A stretch of DNA of 37,684 nucleotides, from the NCBI GenBank assembly GCA_026392115.1, contig JAPLCQ010000157.1, positions 1-37,684 on the forward strand, given 5' to 3'. Shown here piece after piece: positions 24,642 through 32,039 of the stretch. Position numbers and translations under genes: made by a program. Origin of the DNA: Armatimonadota bacterium (GTDB taxonomy: Bacteria; Armatimonadota; Chthonomonadetes; Chthonomonadales; CAJBBX01). Below the pieces are notes generated by a model. The model was not told the DNA's origin, did not search any database, and was given only the letters and a program-made list of their open reading frames with translations. The first letter of the stretch is position 1. Every line of letters starts with the position of its first letter.

Positions 24642-25412
24642 TCAGTAGGCGCCTTTGCCCATGAGAACGGCCGGGACCGTCATCACCAGCAGCTTCAGGT
24701 CCAAGAGGAAGTTCTGGCTCTCGATGTAGCGCACGTCCAACTGCACCTGCTCGGGGAAGGGGATATCGCCGCGCCCCTCGACCTGCCAGATACACGTGAG
24801 TCCCGGCTTGATCTCCAAGCGTCGCCGGTCGGCCAGCGAGTAGAGGGCCACCTCGCGGGGCACCGGCGGGCGGGGCCCCACCAGCGACATCTGGCCGATG
24901 AAGACGCACCAGAACTGGGGCAGTTCGTCGATGCTCAGCTTGCGGATGATCCGGCCGATCCAGGTGATGCGCGGATCGTTCTTCATCTTGAAGGTGACGG
25001 CGCCGGCGCCGTGATCGTTCTGCTCGATCAGCTTGTCCTTCAGCGCTTCGGCGTTGGTCACCATGGAGCGGAACTTGGGGAAGCGGAAGTGCGTGCCGTG
25101 CCGGCCCACGCGGGTCTGCCAGAAGAGCACCGGACCGCGGTCGGTGAGCCAGATGCAGAGGGCAACGATGCCGAAGATCGGCGACAGGAGCAGCAGCGCC
25201 AGGGCCGAGCCGACGATGTCGATGGCGCGCTTCAACGTCTCGGCGAAGAGCACCGTGTTGCGGAAGGCGGCCATCCGGCTCTTGGCCCGATAATCCTGCA
25301 GCCTGCGGCGCCAGACCGGGTTGTCGTAGCGGCGGCTCAGGTCGTCCACCATCTCCGACCGGGATCGCTCCACCGTCGGGAGGTTCTTGATCTCTTGTGC
25401 CATTGTGGTCAT
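24642..25412 (-). CDS. initiating phosphoglycosyl transferase (undecaprenyl-phosphate sugar-1-phosphate transferase)
   Basis: A 256-residue monotopic PGT that would load the first sugar phosphate onto undecaprenyl phosphate and start exopolysaccharide repeat synthesis. The membrane helix is at about 66-90 (VGSALALLLLSPIFGIVALC). All key motifs are intact: GPVLFWQTRVG (93-103), FPKFRSM (111-117), LSIDELPQF with the catalytic Asp162-Glu163, SLVGPRP (176-182) and the C-terminal 'KPGLTCIWQVEGR'. The roughly 55-residue N-terminal extension before the helix is charged and helical. The first ATG is at 25412; 25403 is an alternative. It follows the GT4 gene by a 64-bp gap, the widest inside the operon, which holds a small CAGCG/CGCTG hairpin and a GATACT hexamer that might be a weak internal promoter. 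Confidence 0.92.
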   Translation of the reverse strand: MTTMAQEIKNLPTVERSRSEMVDDLSRRYDNPVWRRRLQDYRAKSRMAAFRNTVLFAETLKRAIDIVGSALALLLLSPIFGIVALCIWLTDRGPVLFWQTRVGRHGTHFRFPKFRSMVTNAEALKDKLIEQNDHGAGAVTFKMKNDPRITWIGRIIRKLSIDELPQFWCVFIGQMSLVGPRPPVPREVALYSLADRRRLEIKPGLTCIWQVEGRGDIPFPEQVQLDVRYIESQNFLLDLKLLVMTVPAVLMGKGAY

Positions 25413-25476
25413 GTCCTGCACCGCCTTTGCGCTTACCGGAATGGCTGCAGTATCGCGGCACAGCGTTAGCGCTGCA

Positions 25477-26625
25477 TTACCGTCGCCCTGCGGCGTCCTC
25501 CAGCACAGCGAGCGTAGCGGTAGCGGCTCGCTTCCAACTGAACTGCCCGGCCCGATGAAGCCCCGCGGCGCGGAGCTCGGACTGCCGCCGGGGGCTCTCG
25601 GCCACGCCGCGGATCGCCTCCGCCATGCCGGCCGCATCATCAGGATCAAACATCACCACGGCGTCGCCGCCCACCTCGGGCAGCGAAGAGGCCCTGGAGC
25701 AGGCCACGGGAGTGCCGCATCCCATGGATTCTAGAAGCGGCAGCCCAAAACCTTCATAGAGCGACGGAAAGACGAAGAGATCGGCGCCGCGATAGAGGTC
25801 CGGCACCGCGGCGTCGTCCACGAAGCCCAGAAACCGGATGTCGTCGGCGCAACCCGAGTCCGCGGCGGCGCCGTGCACGGCCTCGGCGCCCGACCAGTCG
25901 CTGCCTGCCAGCGCCAGCGTGTGGCTGGGCAGGGCGCCTGCGGCCTTGAGCCTCGCGAACGCCTCGATGAGGCGCACATGGTTCTTGCCGGGGTGCTCGA
26001 TGCGGCTGATGTAGAGCAGGTAGGGGGCCTTGAGCCCGAAGCGTCCGGCAACGGCGGTCTGAGCCGCACCCCGGTCGCCGGGCGTGTAGATGGCGGCATC
26101 GGCGGCCTCGGGGATGACGACGATCCGGTCCTCCGGCACGCGGGCGTGCGCCACGACGTCGCGCTTGCTGCACTCGCTGACGGTGATGGCCCGTGTGAGC
26201 CGCCGACAGAGCGCGGGCAGGGCGCGCCGGATGTAGAGGTCGCGCACGGCGTCGTACTTGCCGGGCACATGGAGGATGCTGAAGTCGTGCACCGTGCCCA
26301 CGGTGGGGCAGGGGCAGTACCAGGGCAGGCGCCGGTTGCCGGCGGGCAAGAAGAGCACGTCGTAGCCGCGCCGCGCGCAGAGCCGGCCCAGCGCCGAGAC
26401 GTGCCAGAGCAGGTTGGGCCGTATGCCCCGAAGCTCCGGCGCCAGCGAGACGGCTCCGATCTTCGAACCTCCCGGCACGAAGATGTCGAGTTCATCGGCA
26501 TAGGCCATCACCTCGAACTCGTGCCCGGTCTCCATGGCCGCGAACTCGCGGATCAGGCTGATGGTGTAGCGGCTGATGCCCGACTTGCCGCCGTCGGCGC
26601 CGCAGGTGCTGATGCCTATCCTCAT
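25477..26625 (-). CDS. GT4 family glycosyltransferase
   Basis: A 382-residue GT-B enzyme of family GT4. The N-terminal acceptor domain begins MRIGISTCGADGGKSGISRY; the donor domain has LLYISRIEHPGKNHVRLIEAF and the E-x7-E motif EGFGLPLLE followed by SMGCGTPVACS. It uses an NDP-sugar to extend the lipid-linked repeat unit on the cytoplasmic side. Its ATG overlaps the stop of the GT2 gene (ATGA). The upstream frame continues to 27564 but only as a shadow of the GT2 gene. Donor and acceptor cannot be predicted. Confidence 0.93.
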   Translation of the reverse strand: MRIGISTCGADGGKSGISRYTISLIREFAAMETGHEFEVMAYADELDIFVPGGSKIGAVSLAPELRGIRPNLLWHVSALGRLCARRGYDVLFLPAGNRRLPWYCPCPTVGTVHDFSILHVPGKYDAVRDLYIRRALPALCRRLTRAITVSECSKRDVVAHARVPEDRIVVIPEAADAAIYTPGDRGAAQTAVAGRFGLKAPYLLYISRIEHPGKNHVRLIEAFARLKAAGALPSHTLALAGSDWSGAEAVHGAAADSGCADDIRFLGFVDDAAVPDLYRGADLFVFPSLYEGFGLPLLESMGCGTPVACSRASSLPEVGGDAVVMFDPDDAAGMAEAIRGVAESPRRQSELRAAGLHRAGQFSWKRAATATLAVLEDAAGRR

Positions 26626-27539
26626 TTGGGGCCTCGCACGGACTCGTGCCGGTCCAGAACCATGCGCTGGCCGGTGGTCACATCCTTGCTGCCCGACGCG
26701 ATGCGCGCCTCGCCGTGGACGTGCCCGCGGTGGTAGGCCCAGGAGTAGACCCAGCGCCGCGCCGGGGTCTCCAGGAGGCCGCGCCAGTCGCCCGCGGCCA
26801 CGTGGGGCCCGATATCCCGCACCGCAGCCGCCAGGGCGCGGCGCAGGGCCGTCGCCGACGTGTCGCGGCCGCCGTAGATGAAGGCGTCGGCCTCGCCCTC
26901 GATGAAGCGCCGGCCGGTGAGCTGCGTCAGGGTGTAGTTGTGCGAGTGCATCACGACCGACTCCGGCACGTAGCGAACCACGAGGCCTGCGCCCGCGGCC
27001 CAGTGGCCCCATTCCGTGTCCTCGGAGCCCCAGGCGTCGGTGTAGAACTTGCGCCGCTCCCAGGCCGACCTGCGCATCCCCGCCAGCGGAAACGAGAGCG
27101 TGATCCACTCCGGCCCGGGCCCCGACGGCGGGAAGCTGACGGCGTAGTCGCGCCGCACCCAGGTGTCGGCCTCCGGGCGCGGCAGCTGCCGGGCGTATGC
27201 GGCGACCACGGCGGGATCGTCGAACGCCGCCACCAGGTTTCCCAACGCGCTCGGGTTCAGCGGGACCACGTCGGAGTTCTGCAAGACCACCAGCTCGGTC
27301 GCCACGGACCCGATGGCGTCGTTCAGCACGGCGCCGGGGTAGTAGTTGCCCGCGGGAATCTCGACGAGCCGGCAGGGGTACTGCCGCACGATCTCCAGCG
27401 TTCGGTCGGTGGAGCCGGAATCGACCACCAGCAGCTCGAAGTCGCGGTAGTCCTGCGAGAAGAGCCCGGAGAGCGCCTGGGCGATCACCCAATCCGAGTT
27501 CTTCGCCCGCATGATGACGGTGACGCGCGGGGCGCTCAT
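26622..27539 (-). CDS. GT2 family glycosyltransferase (rhamnosyltransferase-like)
   Basis: A 305-residue GT-A enzyme. The start VTVIMRAKNSDWVIAQALSG and the donor-site region ELLVVDSGSTDRT and VVLQNSDVVP (NSD at the place of the DxD motif) are typical of GT2 rhamnosyltransferase-like proteins. WGSEDTEWGHWAAGAG contains the ED motif of the catalytic-base region. The C-terminal 90 residues are helical. Start and stop both overlap neighbours by ATGA (27536-27539 and 26622-26625), so it is tightly coupled to the deacetylase-like and GT4 genes. The rhamnose assignment is a guess from family resemblance. Confidence 0.9.
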   Translation of the reverse strand: MSAPRVTVIMRAKNSDWVIAQALSGLFSQDYRDFELLVVDSGSTDRTLEIVRQYPCRLVEIPAGNYYPGAVLNDAIGSVATELVVLQNSDVVPLNPSALGNLVAAFDDPAVVAAYARQLPRPEADTWVRRDYAVSFPPSGPGPEWITLSFPLAGMRRSAWERRKFYTDAWGSEDTEWGHWAAGAGLVVRYVPESVVMHSHNYTLTQLTGRRFIEGEADAFIYGGRDTSATALRRALAAAVRDIGPHVAAGDWRGLLETPARRWVYSWAYHRGHVHGEARIASGSKDVTTGQRMVLDRHESVRGPK

Positions 27540-28375
27540 GCGTGCGCCTCCGCCGACCGCGCACGGTCCGCGTCGTCGATGATTCGGCTCATATGCACGG
27601 TTTCATGGCTCCGCAGGAACTCCAGGATCCGCTGGAACGAGGCCAGCTTGTCGCACAAGTAAAGCGTGATGGGGTGGATGATCATGTTCGAGACCGCGCC
27701 CCTCTCCTCGTGCTCCCGCAGGCCGTCGAGGACGATGTCCGTCCACTCCTCCACCTCGTAGGAGTCCGGCCCGAAGTCGTCTGACCAGTTGTAGCGCTTC
27801 TGCCACCAGGCGACCCACTCGCGGGTGCGCTCCGCGTGGTAGAGATGCTCGTGGTCCGGAATGATGTTGAGCGGGTAGTTGTAGATGCCCGCGCGGTGTG
27901 CGATCGGGCCGCAGCAGTCCCGCTTAACGCCGTCGGAGCAGACGCGCATGCCCGCGCCGGCCAGCGCGCGCTCGGTATGGCGCCCATGCATGTACATGTG
28001 GTTGCGCCAGACGCAGGCGGTGCGGCCCGTCTTCTGCTGGATGATGGCGGCCGTCCGCCGCGCATCCCACCGCTGGAACCAGAGCGGACCGTTGTAGCTG
28101 CCCAGGGCCTTGTTGCAGACCCGGTGGAAGAGCGTGTTCTGGAAGCAGTCCCAGTTGTGCCCGCCGATCTCCACGAGGGGGCTCTCCGTCAGCGGCTTCA
28201 GGTCCTCCCACTCCTCGGCGAAGCACTTGCCCGAGATGAAGAAGGTGGCCTTGACGCCTGCCTCCTCCAGCAACTTCAGGTAGCGGCATGCGACCTGGAT
28301 TTCAGTGATGTCGCAGTGCTGCTGGTTGCCGGTGCGGAGGCTGCTGTGGTGGATGTCGCCGGTCAGGCAGATCAT
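27536..28375 (-). CDS. polysaccharide deacetylase-like (NodB-fold) protein
   Basis: A 279-residue protein that starts with MICLTGDIHHSSL, where Asp7 and the His pair take the place of the NodB 'TFDD' metal motif. It continues with the typical VKATFFISGK strand (41-50) and a VEIGGHNWDCFQN segment (68-80) where a metal histidine is expected. The family hydrolyses N- or O-acetyl groups from sugars; here it might trim the growing exopolysaccharide unit. No signal peptide is seen, so it is probably cytosolic, which is uncommon for deacetylases acting on finished polymers. Both ends overlap neighbours by ATGA. Conservation of the metal set is only partly visible, so activity is uncertain. Confidence 0.75.
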   Translation of the reverse strand: MICLTGDIHHSSLRTGNQQHCDITEIQVACRYLKLLEEAGVKATFFISGKCFAEEWEDLKPLTESPLVEIGGHNWDCFQNTLFHRVCNKALGSYNGPLWFQRWDARRTAAIIQQKTGRTACVWRNHMYMHGRHTERALAGAGMRVCSDGVKRDCCGPIAHRAGIYNYPLNIIPDHEHLYHAERTREWVAWWQKRYNWSDDFGPDSYEVEEWTDIVLDGLREHEERGAVSNMIIHPITLYLCDKLASFQRILEFLRSHETVHMSRIIDDADRARSAEAHA

Positions 28376-29592
28376 GCCGCTGGGCCATCCATGGCCAGGC
28401 CCAACCGCTCCAAGGTCAACCCGAAGTTCACATCGCCGGTGCGCCCCCACGCCGCAAGGTAGGCCGAGCGCAGGTCGTCGGCGCCGGTGGAGGCGGCCGA
28501 GAGCATGCTCTGCGCCATGCGCCGGTAGGCCTCGTCCTCCAGCTCGTAGGCGATGACCGGGAAGAGGATCGGCATGGCGCCCGCCATCCCCGCCGTCATC
28601 GCCCCCAGGGCCGCGTCGAAGGGCAGTCCGCGCACGGGTGTCTCGCGCTTGAGGACGTTCACGAGCTTGCGGGCGATCTGGCGGAGGGTGTCGACGCGGT
28701 CGAACGCCTCGTGGGCCATGGCGCGGCGGGGGTACGTGGCCCATGTCAGCCCCTCGGCTCCCAGCCGCAGCGCCTCGCACTCCAGATGCACGGGCGCCAG
28801 CGCCTGGCGCAGTTCGCGCATCCACGCCACCGGGTCGCGCGAGAGGTAGGCGGCATAGTCGGGCCGGAAGCGGAACTCCACGGCCTCATCGTAGAGGGCG
28901 CGGAAGTCGGGCGCCACGTCGGTCCGGGTCTGCATGCGACGCTGCTTCTCGGCGTAGCTCCAGTGGTAGGCCCGCCGGAAGAAGAGGAGCGCGTCTCCGT
29001 AGCCGATGACGGCCTTCACGGCATGCTTCACCATGACGCGCCGGTCGGCGTCGGTGGGCGCACGCCGCTGCAGGAGGTAGTCGTTGATGACGAGCAGCGT
29101 TCCCCGGTTCACCAACAGGTTCCGCACGTCGTACGCCGCGATGGCGCCCGGCGTGAACCGCGTGAGGGAGGGCACGTAGTCGGCGTCGCCCAGCAGTGTC
29201 TTGTGGCCGAAGCGCATGTCGTGCCACATGACGAGGCATGGAGACACGGCAAGGGCGCCGTCGGTTACGACGCCCGCGTCCAGACCAATGCCGTGCGCCT
29301 CCGACAGGGGCTTCAGGGCTTCGTCCACCTTGCGCTTCAGCGCCTGCGGGTCGCCTGCGCCGGACCGCGCGATCAGCAGGAAGTCGAGGTTGTTGTGCGG
29401 CCGCTCGCCGCCGGGCGTGGCCTCCACTCCGCCCTCGCCCCGACCGTAGCCGCCTATGAGCACGACCGCGCGGTAGGTGGCCGGGTCCAGCGCCGCCGAG
29501 CAGGCCGCAACCGCTTCGGTCACCAGCGAGGTGATACGCTCCTCGACCTCGGGGCTGCCGTACCGCGTGAACCGACCCCATTGCTCGTTCAT
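28372..29592 (-). CDS. nucleotidyltransferase-fold protein of unknown function
   Basis: A 406-residue soluble protein. Residues 46-73 contain IGGYGRGEGG and, after a short gap, NNLDFLLI. This is the pattern of minimal nucleotidyltransferase domains (GG.GRGEG then N-D-x-D/E), but the first metal Asp is Asn (Asn68) while Asp70 is kept. The remaining roughly 300 residues are helical (e.g. 'HAVKAVIGYGDALLFFRRAYHWSY'), resembling the helical partner region of GlnD-like or kanamycin-type NTases. I cannot name the substrate. It sits between a GT4 and a deacetylase-like gene, joined to both by ATGA overlaps, which ties it to polysaccharide synthesis. The start at 29592 has an AAAGGAGG site, the longer frame to 29676 does not. 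Confidence 0.8.
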   Translation of the reverse strand: MNEQWGRFTRYGSPEVEERITSLVTEAVAACSAALDPATYRAVVLIGGYGRGEGGVEATPGGERPHNNLDFLLIARSGAGDPQALKRKVDEALKPLSEAHGIGLDAGVVTDGALAVSPCLVMWHDMRFGHKTLLGDADYVPSLTRFTPGAIAAYDVRNLLVNRGTLLVINDYLLQRRAPTDADRRVMVKHAVKAVIGYGDALLFFRRAYHWSYAEKQRRMQTRTDVAPDFRALYDEAVEFRFRPDYAAYLSRDPVAWMRELRQALAPVHLECEALRLGAEGLTWATYPRRAMAHEAFDRVDTLRQIARKLVNVLKRETPVRGLPFDAALGAMTAGMAGAMPILFPVIAYELEDEAYRRMAQSMLSAASTGADDLRSAYLAAWGRTGDVNFGLTLERLGLAMDGPAA

Positions 29593-30749
29593 AGCCCGCC
29601 TCCTTTGCCCGCCAGTCCGCGCAGCAGCGCCAGCAGGTCGCGCACGTGTCGGTCCGGCCGGAACCGCTCCTCCCACTCCTTGCGGCCCTCAGCGCCGAGC
29701 CGCGCGGCCAGTTCGGGTTCGCCCGCGAGTCTGTCCATGGCCCGCGCCAGTGCGGTCGGGTCGTTGGCCGGCACGGCCAGGCCGGTCCGTTCCGGTGTGA
29801 GCCACTCGCCCGTTCCGCCCACCATGGTGGCGATGACGGCCGTGGATCGGCTCATGGCCTCTGGCCCGACCAGCCCGAAGGTCTCCGGTCCGCGGCTGGG
29901 AAAGACGACGAACCCGGCCTGGGCGTAGGCTCGGGCGAGGCCCGCATCGTCCGCCTTCCCGGCGAAGTCGACGCGGCTGCCCAGCCCCAGCGCCGCGGCC
30001 TGGGCGCGATAGGCCTCCTCGAACTTGCCCGTGCCGTGTACGAGCAACCGCACGGGCTTCCGGCAGAGGGCCAGCGCGTCCAGCAGCGTGTCGAACCCCT
30101 TGGCCATGGCGCCCAGCTGGCCCACGAAGAGGGCCAGGTCGGGCTCCCGCACCGGCCGATCGGCCGGAGCCGGCGGCTCGGTCGTGTAGAGCGGAAGGAC
30201 ATGCGTGCGGGCCTTGTCGAACCCGTGCGCGGCGATGTGGCCCGCCATGTAGCTTGAGCCGACCACGAAGGCCTCCAGCCCCTTGTTGGCCGCCTGTTCG
30301 CGGAGCACGCTCCAGGGCCCCACGAAGCGCAGGCCGCCGTCCTTCACCAGACCGCCGTGGCAGGCCAGGCAGCCCGGTCCCACGGTGCGGGTGCAGGTGC
30401 GGCGCCCGCGAGCCGTGTACTTGTGCTCGCGGGTGCAGAAGAGGCGGTGGTCGTGGAAGAAGCGCGCAACCGGCGCGGCCCCCTGCTCGAAGGCGCGAAC
30501 GGGCGCGATGCCGCTCAGCCGGTGGATGTAGACCACATCGGGCTTCAGGGCGACGAGTTGGCTCGGGATGTCCACCATGGGGAAGGCGGCGTCGAAGGCC
30601 CTGGTGAATGCCGGGTCATGGTCGCCGGCGACCGAGTACATCAGCGTGGAGTGAACGCCGAACTCGCGAAACAGCACGGCCGTGTCGCGCACATAGCGCT
30701 CACAGCCGCCCGTCAGACCGGCGATCTCATTGACCCAGAGCAGGCGCAT
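29589..30749 (-). CDS. GT4 family glycosyltransferase
   Basis: A 386-residue GT-B enzyme. The N-terminus MRLLWVNEIAGLTGGCERYV carries the Gly-rich acceptor loop. A Cys-rich stretch (about residues 106-130: FCTREHKYTARGRRTC, CLACHGG) resembles the Cys-containing loop seen in some GT4 enzymes of polysaccharide loci. The donor domain has LFVGQLGAMAKGFDTLL and the E-x7-E motif PETFGLVGPEAM. It ends in a basic helix (RPDRHVRDLLALL). Its stop overlaps the start of the NTase-fold gene by ATGA. It lies 27 bp after the preceding GT4 gene. Sugar specificity is unknown. Confidence 0.92.
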   Translation of the reverse strand: MRLLWVNEIAGLTGGCERYVRDTAVLFREFGVHSTLMYSVAGDHDPAFTRAFDAAFPMVDIPSQLVALKPDVVYIHRLSGIAPVRAFEQGAAPVARFFHDHRLFCTREHKYTARGRRTCTRTVGPGCLACHGGLVKDGGLRFVGPWSVLREQAANKGLEAFVVGSSYMAGHIAAHGFDKARTHVLPLYTTEPPAPADRPVREPDLALFVGQLGAMAKGFDTLLDALALCRKPVRLLVHGTGKFEEAYRAQAAALGLGSRVDFAGKADDAGLARAYAQAGFVVFPSRGPETFGLVGPEAMSRSTAVIATMVGGTGEWLTPERTGLAVPANDPTALARAMDRLAGEPELAARLGAEGRKEWEERFRPDRHVRDLLALLRGLAGKGGGL

Positions 30750-30776
30750 GGGGCTTCCCTTGTTCCGACGCTGCCG

Positions 30777-32024
30777 TCAGGTTCCGCGTTGCGGGCGCTG
30801 CGCGATGGCGTCTTCGTAGATGCCCACGAGCTTGCGGGTCACAACGTCCCAGCCGTACTCCGCCGCGGCCCTCGCCTTGCCGCGGGCGGCCATGGCGGCG
30901 CGCAGGGGCCGATCCGAGAGCGCCCGGGCCAGTGCGGCCAACACCTGGGCGTCGTCATCGGGGTCGAAGAGCAACCCGTCGGCGCCCTCCACCACGAAGG
31001 AGGGAATGCCGCCCACCCGGCTGGCGACCACGGGCAGGCCCGCGGCCCATGCCTCCAGCACCACGATGCCGAAGGGCTCGTGGACCGAGGGCAGGGCAAA
31101 CAGGTCGGCCGCGTGGTAGGCGTTCACCAACTCGTGGCTGGCCGTGTCCAGGCCGGGTATGAGCGTCAGGTGACCGGTGAGGCCCTGGCGCTGGGCATAG
31201 GCCTCGATCTCCTGCCGGTACGAGGCGTTGGTCACATGGCCGATGAGCACCAGGTGCGCCTTGGGGTCCATGCGGCGAATCTCGGGGAGCAGGCGCAGCA
31301 GGAGCATCTGGTTCTTCTGCACGTCGATGCGGCCCACGGTGAGGATGACGGTGGCCTCGGCCGGGATGCCCCGCCGGGCGCGAAAGCCCGCGCCGTCGCC
31401 GGTCGCGAATCGCTCGGAGTTCACGCCGTTGGGCAGAAGCAGCACGTTCTTGTGCGGGTAGCGCGCCTGCACGGCCTTCTGTTCGCCCGCGCCGACGCAG
31501 AGGATGGCCGAGGCGTCCTCCATCACGCGGTTGCTGCCCACCCACATGCCCAGGGCGCGCCCCCACTCCAAGGCGCCGCGGCTCGGCTCGGTCCAGGTGG
31601 CCGCCTCGCCTCGGGGCACGTCATAGACGCCGCCGTGCAGCGAGACCACATACGGGATGCCCCGCTTCAGGGCCACGTGGCGGCCGATGCCGCCGAGCCG
31701 CTTCTGGGTGTGCAGGTGGATGACGTCGAGCCCCGGCCACTCCTTCAGGGCGCGCATGAGCTGGAAGGAGAAGAGGTTGCCGCCCTTCTTGTCCAGTTGC
31801 CGCCGGGCTTCGACCCGCAGGCCCAGGTAGGGGTAGAAGTAGGGGTAGCGGTGGACCTGCACGCCGTCGATCTCTTCCTCGTTGGTGGCGGCAAGGGCGT
31901 TGGGGCAGGCGATGAAGGTGTCGTGTCCCATCCCCAGCAGGCGCTTGCTGGTCTCAAGGACGACGGTCTCGGTGCCGCCCCACTCCTCCCGCACGAACCG
32001 GCGCGGGACCTGGGCCACTCTCAT
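30777..32024 (-). CDS. GT4 family glycosyltransferase
   Basis: A 415-residue GT-B enzyme. The first strand and loop are MRVAQVPRRFVREEWGGTET; HLHTQKRLGGIGR and SLHGGVYDVPRGE are typical acceptor-domain pieces. The donor domain has ILTVGRIDVQKNQMLLLRLL and the E-x7-E motif HEPFGIVVLEAW. It lies between the Wzz-like gene (15 bp upstream) and the next GT4 (27 bp downstream). It probably adds one sugar of the repeat unit. The specificity cannot be read from the sequence. Confidence 0.93.
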   Translation of the reverse strand: MRVAQVPRRFVREEWGGTETVVLETSKRLLGMGHDTFIACPNALAATNEEEIDGVQVHRYPYFYPYLGLRVEARRQLDKKGGNLFSFQLMRALKEWPGLDVIHLHTQKRLGGIGRHVALKRGIPYVVSLHGGVYDVPRGEAATWTEPSRGALEWGRALGMWVGSNRVMEDASAILCVGAGEQKAVQARYPHKNVLLLPNGVNSERFATGDGAGFRARRGIPAEATVILTVGRIDVQKNQMLLLRLLPEIRRMDPKAHLVLIGHVTNASYRQEIEAYAQRQGLTGHLTLIPGLDTASHELVNAYHAADLFALPSVHEPFGIVVLEAWAAGLPVVASRVGGIPSFVVEGADGLLFDPDDDAQVLAALARALSDRPLRAAMAARGKARAAAEYGWDVVTRKLVGIYEDAIAQRPQRGT

Positions 32025-32039
32025 CTAGCTGATCTCCCG

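Noticed and set aside
25477-27564. A 695-codon frame joining the GT4 protein to an upstream extension
   Set aside because: The upstream part is the GT2 gene in another frame. The GT4 protein starts at MRIGIST with an ATGA overlap at 26622-26625.
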